A DNA stretch of 64,000 nt. It comes from Sphingobacterium kitahiroshimense. Its GTDB lineage: Bacteria; Bacteroidota; Bacteroidia; Sphingobacteriales; Sphingobacteriaceae. The DNA lies in assembly GCF_025961315.1 (NCBI RefSeq), contig NZ_JAOQNK010000001.1, positions 496,001 through 560,000 of the forward strand, read 5' to 3'. This document shows, in pieces, positions 43,017-52,143 of the stretch. A program made the translations under genes and the position numbers. How positions within the stretch are numbered: position 1 is the first letter of the stretch; each line of letters begins with the position of its first letter. A model generated the notes under the pieces. It worked only from the letters and a program-made list of their open reading frames with translations. It searched no databases and was not told the origin of the DNA.

Positions 43017-44636
43017 TTAAAATATATACTTGGTGCTTAAGAAATTAGATCTATTTTCACTCACAATATCATTTAACAAATCTTTGTTGTGCTCTGTATT
43101 TTTAGTAGCAACTAATGATCGGATAGAAAAAGATCTTAGCGCATCGACAACAGACAACGTTCCTTCAGCACTATCTTTTCTTCCTGTAAATGGAAAAATA
43201 TCCGGTCCACGTTGACATTGGCAATTGATATTTACACGACTTACTTGATTGACCAAAGGATCGATCAGAGAAGAAATAACAGCCGCATTATTACTAAATA
43301 TACTCACCTGCTGTCCGTGAGAGGATCCGATTAAATATTCAATTGGTTCTTCCAGATCATCAAAAGGAACAACAGGAACAACTGGACCAAATTGTTCTTC
43401 ACGGTATAATTTCATCTGCTCATTGACAGGATAAACAATAGCCGGATAAACAAATGACTCCAATACTTCACCACCATTCGGGTTGATCACTTTCGCTCCG
43501 AACTGTTTTGCATCTTCAATACACTCTGTTAAATAAGCTGGTTTATTCACTTCAGGAAGCGGTGTAAGTGCTACTCCACTCTCCCAAGGCATACCATACT
43601 TCAGTCGTGACACTTCTTCCGTCAGTTTTTTCAAAAATTCCTGAGCTAGACTACGGTGCACATATACGATTTTAATCGCAGTGCATCGTTGACCGTTAAA
43701 AGATAGCGCACCCAATACTGTTTCTTTGACTGCAAGGTCTAAGTCAGCATCACGGGTTACTATAGCCGCATTTTTGGCATCTAATCCTAGAATTGCACGC
43801 AAACGGTTCACTTTAGGATGAAGCTTTTTTAACTCATCAGCAACTCTGCTTGATCCGATCAAAGTCAGCACATTGATCTTGCCAGATTGCATCAGTTGCG
43901 GTACGATTTTATTTCCTCTACCATAAATGGTATTGACAACTCCCTTAGGAAAACTAGAACGGAAAGCCTCTAACAACGGATAGTGTAAAAGAGTACCATG
44001 CTTAGGTGGTTTGAATAATAACGTATTACCCATGATCAAAGCGGGGATCAACGTTGTAAAAGTTTCGTTCAGCGGGTAATTAAAAGGTCCCATGCAAAGT
44101 ACCACACCAAGTGGTGATCTTCTCACTTGGGCAATAATTCCTTGCTCGATTTGAAAGCGGGATGAATCGCGGTCAATATCCTTTAAAGCGTCGATAGTGG
44201 CATAGATATATTCTACGGTACGATCAAATTCCTTTACAGAATCTGCATACGACTTACCGATTTCCCACATAATTAATTTAACAACAGTATCCTTTTGTTC
44301 TAACATTTTATGTGTAAAACGCTCAACACAGGCAATTCTGTTGGCAACACTCATCGTCGGCCATTCGCCACGTCCGTTGTCAAAAGCATTTACGGCAGCA
44401 TCTAATGCTTCCATCGATTCCTTAACTGTACATACCGGGTAGCTACCGATGCGCTTTCGCTGAAGTCCGTCTTTTGTCTGTATACAAATAGGCGAAAACA
44501 CTTCGTTCACCTCTCCTGCCCAAGGAAGTAACGCTCCATTTGAAAGGAAAACACGTTGATCCAATTGTTCAGCTAGATTAAATTCTGACGGAATATCCGC
44601 TTCAGAATAAAAAATGCTCTTTAGGTCTAAGTTCAT
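43017..44636 (-). CDS. gapN: NADP-dependent glyceraldehyde-3-phosphate dehydrogenase-like (GapN-type) aldehyde dehydrogenase
   Basis: The 539-residue aldehyde dehydrogenase belongs to the GapN-like group, which oxidises glyceraldehyde 3-phosphate to 3-phosphoglycerate with NADP+ and no phosphate. The catalytic Cys318 lies in FNGQRCTAIK, Asn186 in GPFNYP, and Lys209 in FKPPKHG. An oddity is that the general-base Glu of the usual ELGGK motif is absent: the position reads ILGLDAKNAAIV (about 282-293), with Gly where Glu is expected. It is a single gene. The group is plausible, but G3P specificity is not proven. Confidence 0.8.
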   Translation of the reverse strand: MNLDLKSIFYSEADIPSEFNLAEQLDQRVFLSNGALLPWAGEVNEVFSPICIQTKDGLQRKRIGSYPVCTVKESMEALDAAVNAFDNGRGEWPTMSVANRIACVERFTHKMLEQKDTVVKLIMWEIGKSYADSVKEFDRTVEYIYATIDALKDIDRDSSRFQIEQGIIAQVRRSPLGVVLCMGPFNYPLNETFTTLIPALIMGNTLLFKPPKHGTLLHYPLLEAFRSSFPKGVVNTIYGRGNKIVPQLMQSGKINVLTLIGSSRVADELKKLHPKVNRLRAILGLDAKNAAIVTRDADLDLAVKETVLGALSFNGQRCTAIKIVYVHRSLAQEFLKKLTEEVSRLKYGMPWESGVALTPLPEVNKPAYLTECIEDAKQFGAKVINPNGGEVLESFVYPAIVYPVNEQMKLYREEQFGPVVPVVPFDDLEEPIEYLIGSSHGQQVSIFSNNAAVISSLIDPLVNQVSRVNINCQCQRGPDIFPFTGRKDSAEGTLSVVDALRSFSIRSLVATKNTEHNKDLLNDIVSENRSNFLSTKYIF

Positions 44637-44875
44637 TTTTCTTTTTTAATTTACTTTATTTTAATGAAAAAGGTTAGTGGTAATGTTTGGAAAAACAGAT
44701 TACTTTGATAAAAAAAATATATATTCCCTTATTACTCTATCATAAAGGTATACAATTAATTTAAATTTTGCTAATATAATTGTGTATTTATTACACTATC
44801 TATAACAAAGTTGATTTTTTTGAATTAAATCAGCATTTCAGATACCGATAAAATTGAAAGACAGTACTTAACCTT

Positions 44876-45664
44876 TTATAAATATAAATTGCTTTTGAAT
44901 CTTTTAGCTAACATTCCTGAACCTTTGGCTGGATCGATATCAACAATTAAAACCCCCGCTTCTCCATACTGCTGATGCTTAACACAGGAACCATCCGGTG
45001 CAATTACAGCTGAAGCAGACTCTTGATAAGTGGAGGCATAATTGACACTGGCAAAGTAAATGGTATTTTCCAGGGCACGCATCATCATGGCCTTTTCATA
45101 ATAGGGATTCTCCTTCGCTCCGAATGTATGATAGTGTTGACCTGTTTCATTACTGCCTGTTAGATGCGGATGAAACACGATATGAGCCCCATTGCATGCA
45201 CTCCATCGCACAGATTCGGGGTAACGAAAGCCTTCATGACAGATCGTTATTCCAAATTTTAATCCGTTTATTTCAAAAACCTTACGCGCCACTCCTGCTG
45301 TCCACAGTTCATCTTCGCTTGGATCAAGCTGATTTTTAGTCTGATAACCTAAAAGCTCACCCGTACCCGATATGACATAAGCCAAATTATAAATACAATC
45401 GGCAATATATCCGTCCATTGGCAATACAAGCGCAATGTTATGCGATTTTGCAATGAATTTTGCTTTTTTCAAAGCCATCTGTAATGCTTCAGGAGTACGG
45501 CTTTCAAAAGCATAACCCATACCTGGATAGCCCGGTATAAATGATTCGGGGAAACAGATAATTTCCGCACCTCCGCGTGCGGCATCGCCTGCAAATTTTT
45601 CGAGCAGTTGAAGGCCATGATCTATTGAACTAGGGAAAGGTGGTGATGCAAGTGCTATTTTCAT
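44876..45664 (-). CDS. Carbon-nitrogen hydrolase (nitrilase superfamily)
   Basis: I choose the ATG at 45664 (MKIALASPPFPSS), giving 262 residues. All three catalytic residues are present: Glu40 (FPESFIPGY), Lys110 (GYQTKNQLD) and Cys142 (TICHEGFRYPE). This amidase/nitrilase fold cleaves an amide or nitrile in the cytoplasm. The pattern VFHPHLTGSNETGQHYHTFG near residue 165 differs from NIT1/NIT2 types, so the substrate is unknown. It is divergent from the ABC pair and has no partner genes. Confidence 0.88.
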   Translation of the reverse strand: MKIALASPPFPSSIDHGLQLLEKFAGDAARGGAEIICFPESFIPGYPGMGYAFESRTPEALQMALKKAKFIAKSHNIALVLPMDGYIADCIYNLAYVISGTGELLGYQTKNQLDPSEDELWTAGVARKVFEINGLKFGITICHEGFRYPESVRWSACNGAHIVFHPHLTGSNETGQHYHTFGAKENPYYEKAMMMRALENTIYFASVNYASTYQESASAVIAPDGSCVKHQQYGEAGVLIVDIDPAKGSGMLAKRFKSNLYL

Positions 45665-45841
45665 GATCGTTGCTAATGGAAGATAATAGTTAACATGCTG
45701 AAGGTAATAAATATTCAGTAACAAAGGCTTACATAAATATAAAAAAAATAAACCCTGATCGATTTATTACGTAAGAAAAACTTCTCCCTTTCAAGGACTT
45801 TTTACTCCCTTTAACAGACTTCCCGGATTAGCTTAACACAC

Positions 45842-45849
45842 TATATTTG
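45842..45849 (+). promoter_or_regulatory. -7 promoter element for the ABC pair
   Basis: TATATTTG matches TAnnTTTG; it predicts a start near 45856 and a leader of about 50 nt. No -33 TTTG is visible at the expected distance. Confidence 0.5.
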
Positions 45850-45908
45850 CCCAAACAGTAATATTATGTAGAACTATTCTTAATAATAGTTACCATAACA
45901 CGAATCAA

Positions 45909-47660
45909 ATGAAAGAAGAAAAAAATAAAAAAAGCGGTATCGCCCGTCTGCTTGAGATAGCCAGCCGAAAAAAGGGTTTATTATTTGTCTCAGGATTTCT
46001 ATCCGTCATGCATGCCCTACTGAGCTTAGTGCCCTATGTGCTTGTTTTTTATATTATCCGTGAACTCACGAAAGAAAACATCAATTTCAGCTTAGTCAAT
46101 ACCTATATCATCTATGCTATTTTAGCGGCCATAATCAGTATGCTTGTATTTTTTCTATCAGGCGTATTATCCCATATCGCAGCGTACAATATATTATTTG
46201 AACTGCGTAAATTTATCACCGCTCAGGTCGGCAAACTACCGATGGGTTATCTCAATAACCGTAATTCAGGAACATTAAAAAAAATACTTTCTGATGATGT
46301 TGAACGCATTGAAAATTTTATCGCCCATCAAATACCCGATTTTGTAAAAGGTATCGCCTTACCCATCATAACGATTGTCTATCTTTTTTTTCAGGACTGG
46401 CGTCTGGCTGCAATCAGCTGTGTCCCACTTTTAGTTTTAGCCGTTATGCTACCAAAAATGTACAGTGGGAGAAATAAAAAACTGATTCAGGATTATCATC
46501 AATCCTTAGAAGAAATGAATGCCGGTATTGTAGAATATGTCAGAGCTATGCCTGTCATGAAAATATTCGGTCAGTCTGCAGAAACATTTGACAAGTATGG
46601 CAACACCGTAAAACGGTTCAATAAATTTGTGGGCGAATGGGTTAAAAGCAGTACGCCCGGTTTCGCTATATTTATGAGTTTCACGAGCAATGCGATGTTA
46701 CCGGTATTGGCTCTCGGACTGTATCTCTATTTTCAAAATGGTGTAACTCTAGCCACGCTTCTATTGTTTCTGATCTTAGGGACAGGGTACATTAAGCCAT
46801 TGTTTGCCCTCAATAATATGGGTATACAAATATCCATCATCAATCGCGGTGTTGAACAGATCGATGAACTGCTGTATACAGAACATTTACTTGAAAATAC
46901 AGTTATACAGCCCCCTATCGACTACTCCATTACATTTGAACATGTAAGTTTTGCTTATCAAGACAAAAACTGGGGACTTCAAAATATTAATTTTACAGTA
47001 CCTGAAAAAACAATAACAGCTTTGGTCGGCCCTTCGGGGGCAGGAAAAAGTACCATCGGACAATTGCTCGCCCGCTTTTGGGATGTCACCAAGGGTGAAA
47101 TACGTATCGGCGGTATTGATGTCAGAGATTATCCTACAGAACAGCTCATGCGTCTGGTTTCATTCGTATTTCAGGATAGCTTTATGTTTCAGGACTCTAT
47201 GTATGAAAACATCTGTATGGGTATGAAAAAAAGCCGTGAAGAGGTTGAAGATGCGGCCAAAGCGGCGCAGATACACGATTTAATTTTGAGCTTACCCAAC
47301 GGATACGACACCTTATTCGGACAGTCCGGTGTACATTTAAGTGGTGGTGAACAACAGCGCTTTCAATTAGCCAGAGCTATTCTTAAAGATGCGCCTATCT
47401 TAATTTTAGATGAAGCCACAGCATTTGCTGATCCCGAAAACGAAATCAAAATACAACAAGCATTTAGTCAGTTGATCAAAAATAAGACAGTATTAATCAT
47501 TGCGCACCGATTGAGTACAATTACAGATGCGGACCAAATATTAGTTTTTAATCATGGTGAATTAATCGATAATGGAAAACATGATGAATTACTAGAAAAC
47601 AGCGCCTTGTATGGACGCATGTGGAATGCCCATACCAGAGCAAAGGAATTTGTGATCTAG
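45909..47660 (+). CDS. ABC transporter, fused permease/ATPase (half 1)
   Basis: This 583-residue half-transporter has six membrane helices (about 20-300) and a C-terminal ABC domain. Walker A is GPSGAGKST, signature LSGGEQQR, Walker B LILDEATAFADPENE. The AFADPENE variant is typical of YbtP/IrtA-like siderophore transporters, in which exporter-fold ABC proteins import or export a metallophore. It pairs with the next gene, 103 bp downstream, to form a heterodimer. No siderophore receptor or synthesis gene is adjacent, so the substrate is open. Confidence 0.88.
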   Translation: MKEEKNKKSGIARLLEIASRKKGLLFVSGFLSVMHALLSLVPYVLVFYIIRELTKENINFSLVNTYIIYAILAAIISMLVFFLSGVLSHIAAYNILFELRKFITAQVGKLPMGYLNNRNSGTLKKILSDDVERIENFIAHQIPDFVKGIALPIITIVYLFFQDWRLAAISCVPLLVLAVMLPKMYSGRNKKLIQDYHQSLEEMNAGIVEYVRAMPVMKIFGQSAETFDKYGNTVKRFNKFVGEWVKSSTPGFAIFMSFTSNAMLPVLALGLYLYFQNGVTLATLLLFLILGTGYIKPLFALNNMGIQISIINRGVEQIDELLYTEHLLENTVIQPPIDYSITFEHVSFAYQDKNWGLQNINFTVPEKTITALVGPSGAGKSTIGQLLARFWDVTKGEIRIGGIDVRDYPTEQLMRLVSFVFQDSFMFQDSMYENICMGMKKSREEVEDAAKAAQIHDLILSLPNGYDTLFGQSGVHLSGGEQQRFQLARAILKDAPILILDEATAFADPENEIKIQQAFSQLIKNKTVLIIAHRLSTITDADQILVFNHGELIDNGKHDELLENSALYGRMWNAHTRAKEFVI

Positions 47661-47763
47661 TGCACATGGGTCATTTTGCCTCATAAAATTCCGCCTCCTC
47701 GTTCGCATGATAAGGGCAATCATTCATTCAATTTATTACAGCATACAATAGAAATCAGTAAAC

Positions 47764-49494
47764 ATGATAAAGAACCTAAAATACGTTACCGCTTTTAACA
47801 GAAAAGATACGCGTAAAATCATACTTTGGGAAATACTCCATAGCCTGTTCATTGCCGCTCCTTCAGCAATTTTACTGGTCATCATATGGGAATTGTTTTC
47901 TCCTAAACCCGATGTACATAAAATATGGACGGTAGTAGGTCTTATGGCTGTCATGCTGGTCGTGCAATTTTTTATTGCATCGCAGTCGATGGTCAGATCC
48001 AACTTATGGGTCTATGACCTGTCCACAAAACTTCGTATTGCTTTAGGAAATCGCATCCAGAAATTTTCCCTTGGTTTCTTCAAACAACGTGATCCAGGGG
48101 AAATTGCATCCATTGTTCTGCAGGATGTATCAAATTTTGAAGGTATTTTTGGGCATAGCGTTGGAAATCTGGCTTCTGCTATTTTTGGAACCACGGTGCT
48201 TTCTATTTTCCTATTTATCTATGATTGGAGATTAGCTCTTTGTCTCTTAGCAGCATTGCCACTCATTTATCCCTTTTTATATTTGGCCAATTATTTCGTC
48301 AGCAAATTAGGGAAAAAACAAATAGCGGCCCGGAATACTGTTGGAGCAAAATTTTTAGAATATGTACAGGGCATACGACATTTAAAGTCTTATGGATTAA
48401 CCGGTGAGAAGCATAAGGGATTGGAAAATTCATTTGAAGATCTGAGAAAAAAAAGTATCCGTATGGAGGCTATTCCCGGTCCGTTTGTTGTCACAGCAGG
48501 CATTGTTTTCGAGATCGGTTTTATTTTGATGGTCGCCTTAGGATTATACTATTTATCCAACAATACCATCACCATTCCCGTATTAATTACGTTCCTCATT
48601 ATGGGCTATAATTTATACAACCCGCTTAAAGTGGTCATGGTCGATTATCTGGTGCTTCGATACATGAATGAAAGTCTCAACCGTATTGTTGCTATTATGG
48701 AAACACCTACCATGGAAACGGGAAAAGAAGCTGTCCCCAATCGATATGATGTCATATTCGACAATGTTAGTTTTGGTTATCAAAATAAGTTAACCGTTCA
48801 GAATCTGAGTTTTAATGTTCCTGAAAAATCAATGCTCGCTTTGGTAGGCCATTCTGGTTCTGGAAAATCAACAATTGCCTCGCTCATTGCCCGTTTTTGG
48901 GATGTCAATACCGGCGGCATTAAAATCGGCGGCATAGACATTCGCGATATTCATCAAGATCAGTATTATACACTCATCAGCGAAGTATTTCAAGATGTAT
49001 ATCTCTTTGACGACACTGTTTATAACAACATCAAAATTGGTAAACCAGACGCAACCCTAGAAGAAATCATTGATGCGGCCGATAAAGCACAGATACTGGA
49101 TTTCGTATGGGAATTTCCGAAAGGGATGGATACCATGGTGGGTGAAGGTGGCAGTAAACTTTCAGGAGGTCAAAAACAGCGCATCAGCATCGCCCGTGCA
49201 TTATTGAAAAATGCACCGATTATACTGCTGGATGAAGCCACAGCAAGTCTCGATCCTGAAAATGAAATTTATATCCAGCATGCCATACAGGAACTTGTAA
49301 AAGCTAAAACCGTAATTGTAATTGCACATAAATTGGCTACCATTAAAAATGCAGACCAGATCATTGTATTGAATAATGGCGGTATTGCAGAAAAAGGAAC
49401 ACATGAAGCATTAGTGGAACAGGATGGTATTTACAGAAAAATGTGGGAAATACAGCAGAAATCAAATGGATGGAAAGTGAATAAGGATAGTTAA
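47764..49494 (+). CDS. ABC transporter, fused permease/ATPase (half 2)
   Basis: The 576-residue second half-transporter has six N-terminal helices and an ABC domain with Walker A GHSGSGKST, signature LSGGQKQR and Walker B LLDEATASLDPENE. Both nucleotide sites look intact, with catalytic Glu and the switch His (IAHKLAT). Resemblance to YbtQ/IrtB types is by domain layout and co-occurrence with the preceding gene. The substrate is unknown; a siderophore, small peptide or lipid are all compatible. The unit ends at the bidirectional terminator at 49513-49539. Confidence 0.88.
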   Translation: MIKNLKYVTAFNRKDTRKIILWEILHSLFIAAPSAILLVIIWELFSPKPDVHKIWTVVGLMAVMLVVQFFIASQSMVRSNLWVYDLSTKLRIALGNRIQKFSLGFFKQRDPGEIASIVLQDVSNFEGIFGHSVGNLASAIFGTTVLSIFLFIYDWRLALCLLAALPLIYPFLYLANYFVSKLGKKQIAARNTVGAKFLEYVQGIRHLKSYGLTGEKHKGLENSFEDLRKKSIRMEAIPGPFVVTAGIVFEIGFILMVALGLYYLSNNTITIPVLITFLIMGYNLYNPLKVVMVDYLVLRYMNESLNRIVAIMETPTMETGKEAVPNRYDVIFDNVSFGYQNKLTVQNLSFNVPEKSMLALVGHSGSGKSTIASLIARFWDVNTGGIKIGGIDIRDIHQDQYYTLISEVFQDVYLFDDTVYNNIKIGKPDATLEEIIDAADKAQILDFVWEFPKGMDTMVGEGGSKLSGGQKQRISIARALLKNAPIILLDEATASLDPENEIYIQHAIQELVKAKTVIVIAHKLATIKNADQIIVLNNGGIAEKGTHEALVEQDGIYRKMWEIQQKSNGWKVNKDS

Positions 49495-49512
49495 CCTGAA
49501 GAATTTTAAAAA

Positions 49513-49539
49513 AAAGACCTCATGAATCATGAGGTCTTT
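49513..49539. terminator. Bidirectional terminator
   Basis: AAAGACCTCATG pairs with CATGAGGTCTTT across three bases, with A/T runs on both sides. It separates the ABC pair from the convergent sugar locus. Confidence 0.88.
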
Positions 49540-49560
49540 AACACAATATCACTGCATCAA

Positions 49561-50229
49561 CTATTTAATTTTTATTATTTCTGAATAGACAGCTTGATCT
49601 CCAGCATTTGCCCGAACACCTACTCTGGCAAAAAGAGGTCCGCTTCCACTCACTTCTTTTAACTGGCTGAGATCTTCTGATAAACTGATCTCCATTTTAC
49701 CATCTTGATAATCCTTTCGGAAAATATTTGTAGCATCATCGACAAAGGCCGTACGGCTAACCAGCAACATATAATAATTGACACTTGCATTGTCAAAAAC
49801 CTTGTTGATTGTAAAACTGCTTGTTAGCTTTTGGTTGGCATCTAAGGATAACTTTACATTCTCAATGGTGTAATAAGGAGTCACTTCATAATTGACAGTC
49901 GTGCTCCCTTTCAATTCAAATCGAACGGTATCGGTACTGTTTAACCAAGGGCCATTATTATTAGTGGCGATTAGTTTATACTTGCCATCAAAAATTTTAG
50001 ACTTGAAACTTCCGTCTTGGCCTACGTAAACCTGAACTGGAGCATTGAGTTCAAATCCTTCTTGGTAAAGCTGTAATTTAACAACCTCACCTGTCCCTCT
50101 GACCCCAATCGGCTTTCCTTTATAGCTAATCTGCCCACTTATTGTCGAAGTAGGTTGGTCATAATTATCTTTACCACAAGCAGAAAACAGTAATGACAGT
50201 ACAGTCATAATAATCAATATATTTTTCAT
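49561..50229 (-). CDS. DUF3823 surface lipoprotein of the SusCD locus
   Basis: The 222-residue lipoprotein (MKNILIIMTVLSLLFSAC) is a DUF3823 member: an N-terminal carboxypeptidase-like beta-sandwich with ISGQISYKGKPIGVRGT and DGSFKSKIFDGKYKLIA, then a second beta domain. DUF3823 proteins sit after SusD in many Bacteroidota loci and are thought to bind glycan on the cell surface, as SusE/F do. It lies 16 bp after susD and is the last gene of the operon. Confidence 0.9.
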   Translation of the reverse strand: MKNILIIMTVLSLLFSACGKDNYDQPTSTISGQISYKGKPIGVRGTGEVVKLQLYQEGFELNAPVQVYVGQDGSFKSKIFDGKYKLIATNNNGPWLNSTDTVRFELKGSTTVNYEVTPYYTIENVKLSLDANQKLTSSFTINKVFDNASVNYYMLLVSRTAFVDDATNIFRKDYQDGKMEISLSEDLSQLKEVSGSGPLFARVGVRANAGDQAVYSEIIKIK

Positions 50230-50245
50230 ATTCTTTGATTTAGTT

Positions 50246-52114
50246 TTATTGATACGGATTTCTAACCATTTTAGGATTATTATTAATCCAGTCCTGATTG
50301 ATGAAATTATAATAATTCTTCATTTGGAAGAATCGCGGATTAGGTGAATTTGTAAAAGGTTGTTTATCAAAAACCCATTTGCCATGATTAACATTTCCCG
50401 GAGCTACAACTTTATAGGGAAACAAAGCATACTGTATAGCATCCGGATTTTGCGTAGATCCATTCCATATTTTATCGGCCAATCTCCATCGTTTTAAATC
50501 CCAGTACCGATGATCTTCAAATGCAAATTCGACTCTTCTTTCCTGCACGATATCTGCTAGAGACATCGTATTTAATGCCTTTAACCCTGCTCTAGATCTG
50601 ATCTGATTAAGATAGCCTAGTGCTTTACCCATATTGTTTAACTCAAAAGCCGCTTCACTGGCGATCATGACGGCTTCAGCAAATCTAAACCGCGGAAACC
50701 ACATTTCACTATTACGGCCTCTTGTTGAAGCTCCGGGATTTTCATCTAAAAATTTCCGGAAAAAGAAGCCTGATTTATTGACATATTGCAAGTTTGAGGT
50801 AATTGGCCCATTTGCCGCAGTGATTAGACCATTAGCATCACTTGTTCCAGGCTGGCCTATTTTAGTCACGTAAGATCCGCCCTGCAATATCTTCTGACCA
50901 GCTTGCAAAGTAACCACCTCGCCCTTAAAAACCGATCCAGGCAAAATAATAGAACCACTTAGTCTTGGGTCTTTATCCTGGAAAATAGCTAAGGGATTAT
51001 CATAGAAGATATAATTACCGTTCGCATCTTTATTTTTTAAAACCCCATTTCGATCATTGATATATTCAAAATCTTCAACTAGATTTAAAATAGGGCCTGC
51101 ATATGCACGGTCAATATCTTCCGCCAGCGATGGCGCAATATTATTCTTGGTAAATTCTACCGTTTGTCCCGGATATTTATAATCTCTGGCCCATATCACT
51201 TCCACATTGTTCTCTTTGAGATTAATCGCTTCGTAAAAATTCCGGCTTAGATCATCCGGTTTCTTCAGGCTGAGCTGATATTTACCGCCATTGATCACCT
51301 GCTCTGCCGCAACAAGTGCTAATTCGTAAAACTTCTGAGCCTCAGACGCTGCGATACCAACTTCACCATTTGTTGTTTTAATCGGGTTGGGCATCTTATT
51401 GTTATAATTCGCCAATGATCCGGCATACACAGCTGCCCTTGCCTTTAACATTAATGCCCCCCATTTATTTATTCGACCCGCATTTATCGTCGGACTGTCA
51501 CCCAAGTTGGCATGGATCTCATCGATTTCCTTAATGATATAGGTATACATCTCCGATTCTGTTGATCTTGCATATTGCAGTGCCGTAATATCGTCTCCCG
51601 GTGTATATTCAAAGACCTCATCACCCACGATCGGCATACCGCCCAAACCTCTCGCCATATTAAAATAAACCCAGGCTCTTAAAAAACGAGCTTCTGCTTC
51701 ATAACTCAATTTCTTAGTCATATTGAGTGCATTTGTGCTCCGCAATCCAGCTAAAAACTGATTGATATTTCGAATTAAGGTATATTCGTACACCCGCCAT
51801 AAATCGTCCGCATAGTTCTGTATATTGTCTGGACCACCATCCGACTTTCCGGCCTCGTCGAGAATCGTATAGCCATAAGAGTCTGAGGTGTTTTGTCCCC
51901 ATTGAATGCGCTGATCAGGATTCGATGGATTTGGGCTATCTTGCATTCGACCATAGAAATTAGCTAAAACAGAATTGATCATGATTTCATCACTAAAAAT
52001 CTGTTCATCACTGATGATCTTATCCGGGTCCTGGTCAAGTATATTATTGCAACCGGTAGATAGTAAACCGATCAGCGCGATCCATATAATTTTATTACTG
52101 AATAACTTTTTCAT
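50246..52114 (-). CDS. susD: SusD/RagB family nutrient-binding lipoprotein
   Basis: I choose the ATG at 52114 (MKKLFSNKIIWIALIGLLSTGC), which gives a clean lipoprotein signal. The 622-residue protein binds glycan or another nutrient on the cell surface above the SusC channel. SusD landmarks: the TPR-like helices (AEARFLRAWVYFNMARGLGGMPIV) near residue 140 and the C-terminal LNQIRSRAGLKAL and VQERRVEFAFEDHRYWDLKRW. It is 29 bp downstream of susC. The ligand cannot be read from sequence. Confidence 0.95.
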   Translation of the reverse strand: MKKLFSNKIIWIALIGLLSTGCNNILDQDPDKIISDEQIFSDEIMINSVLANFYGRMQDSPNPSNPDQRIQWGQNTSDSYGYTILDEAGKSDGGPDNIQNYADDLWRVYEYTLIRNINQFLAGLRSTNALNMTKKLSYEAEARFLRAWVYFNMARGLGGMPIVGDEVFEYTPGDDITALQYARSTESEMYTYIIKEIDEIHANLGDSPTINAGRINKWGALMLKARAAVYAGSLANYNNKMPNPIKTTNGEVGIAASEAQKFYELALVAAEQVINGGKYQLSLKKPDDLSRNFYEAINLKENNVEVIWARDYKYPGQTVEFTKNNIAPSLAEDIDRAYAGPILNLVEDFEYINDRNGVLKNKDANGNYIFYDNPLAIFQDKDPRLSGSIILPGSVFKGEVVTLQAGQKILQGGSYVTKIGQPGTSDANGLITAANGPITSNLQYVNKSGFFFRKFLDENPGASTRGRNSEMWFPRFRFAEAVMIASEAAFELNNMGKALGYLNQIRSRAGLKALNTMSLADIVQERRVEFAFEDHRYWDLKRWRLADKIWNGSTQNPDAIQYALFPYKVVAPGNVNHGKWVFDKQPFTNSPNPRFFQMKNYYNFINQDWINNNPKMVRNPYQ

Positions 52115-52143
52115 ATTTATCATTTTTAAATTAACAGCCTTAA

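Noticed and set aside
45909..49494. Complete siderophore locus around the ABC pair
   Set aside because: No receptor, synthesis gene or siderophore-interacting protein is adjacent; only the AFADPENE motif and gene pairing suggest it.
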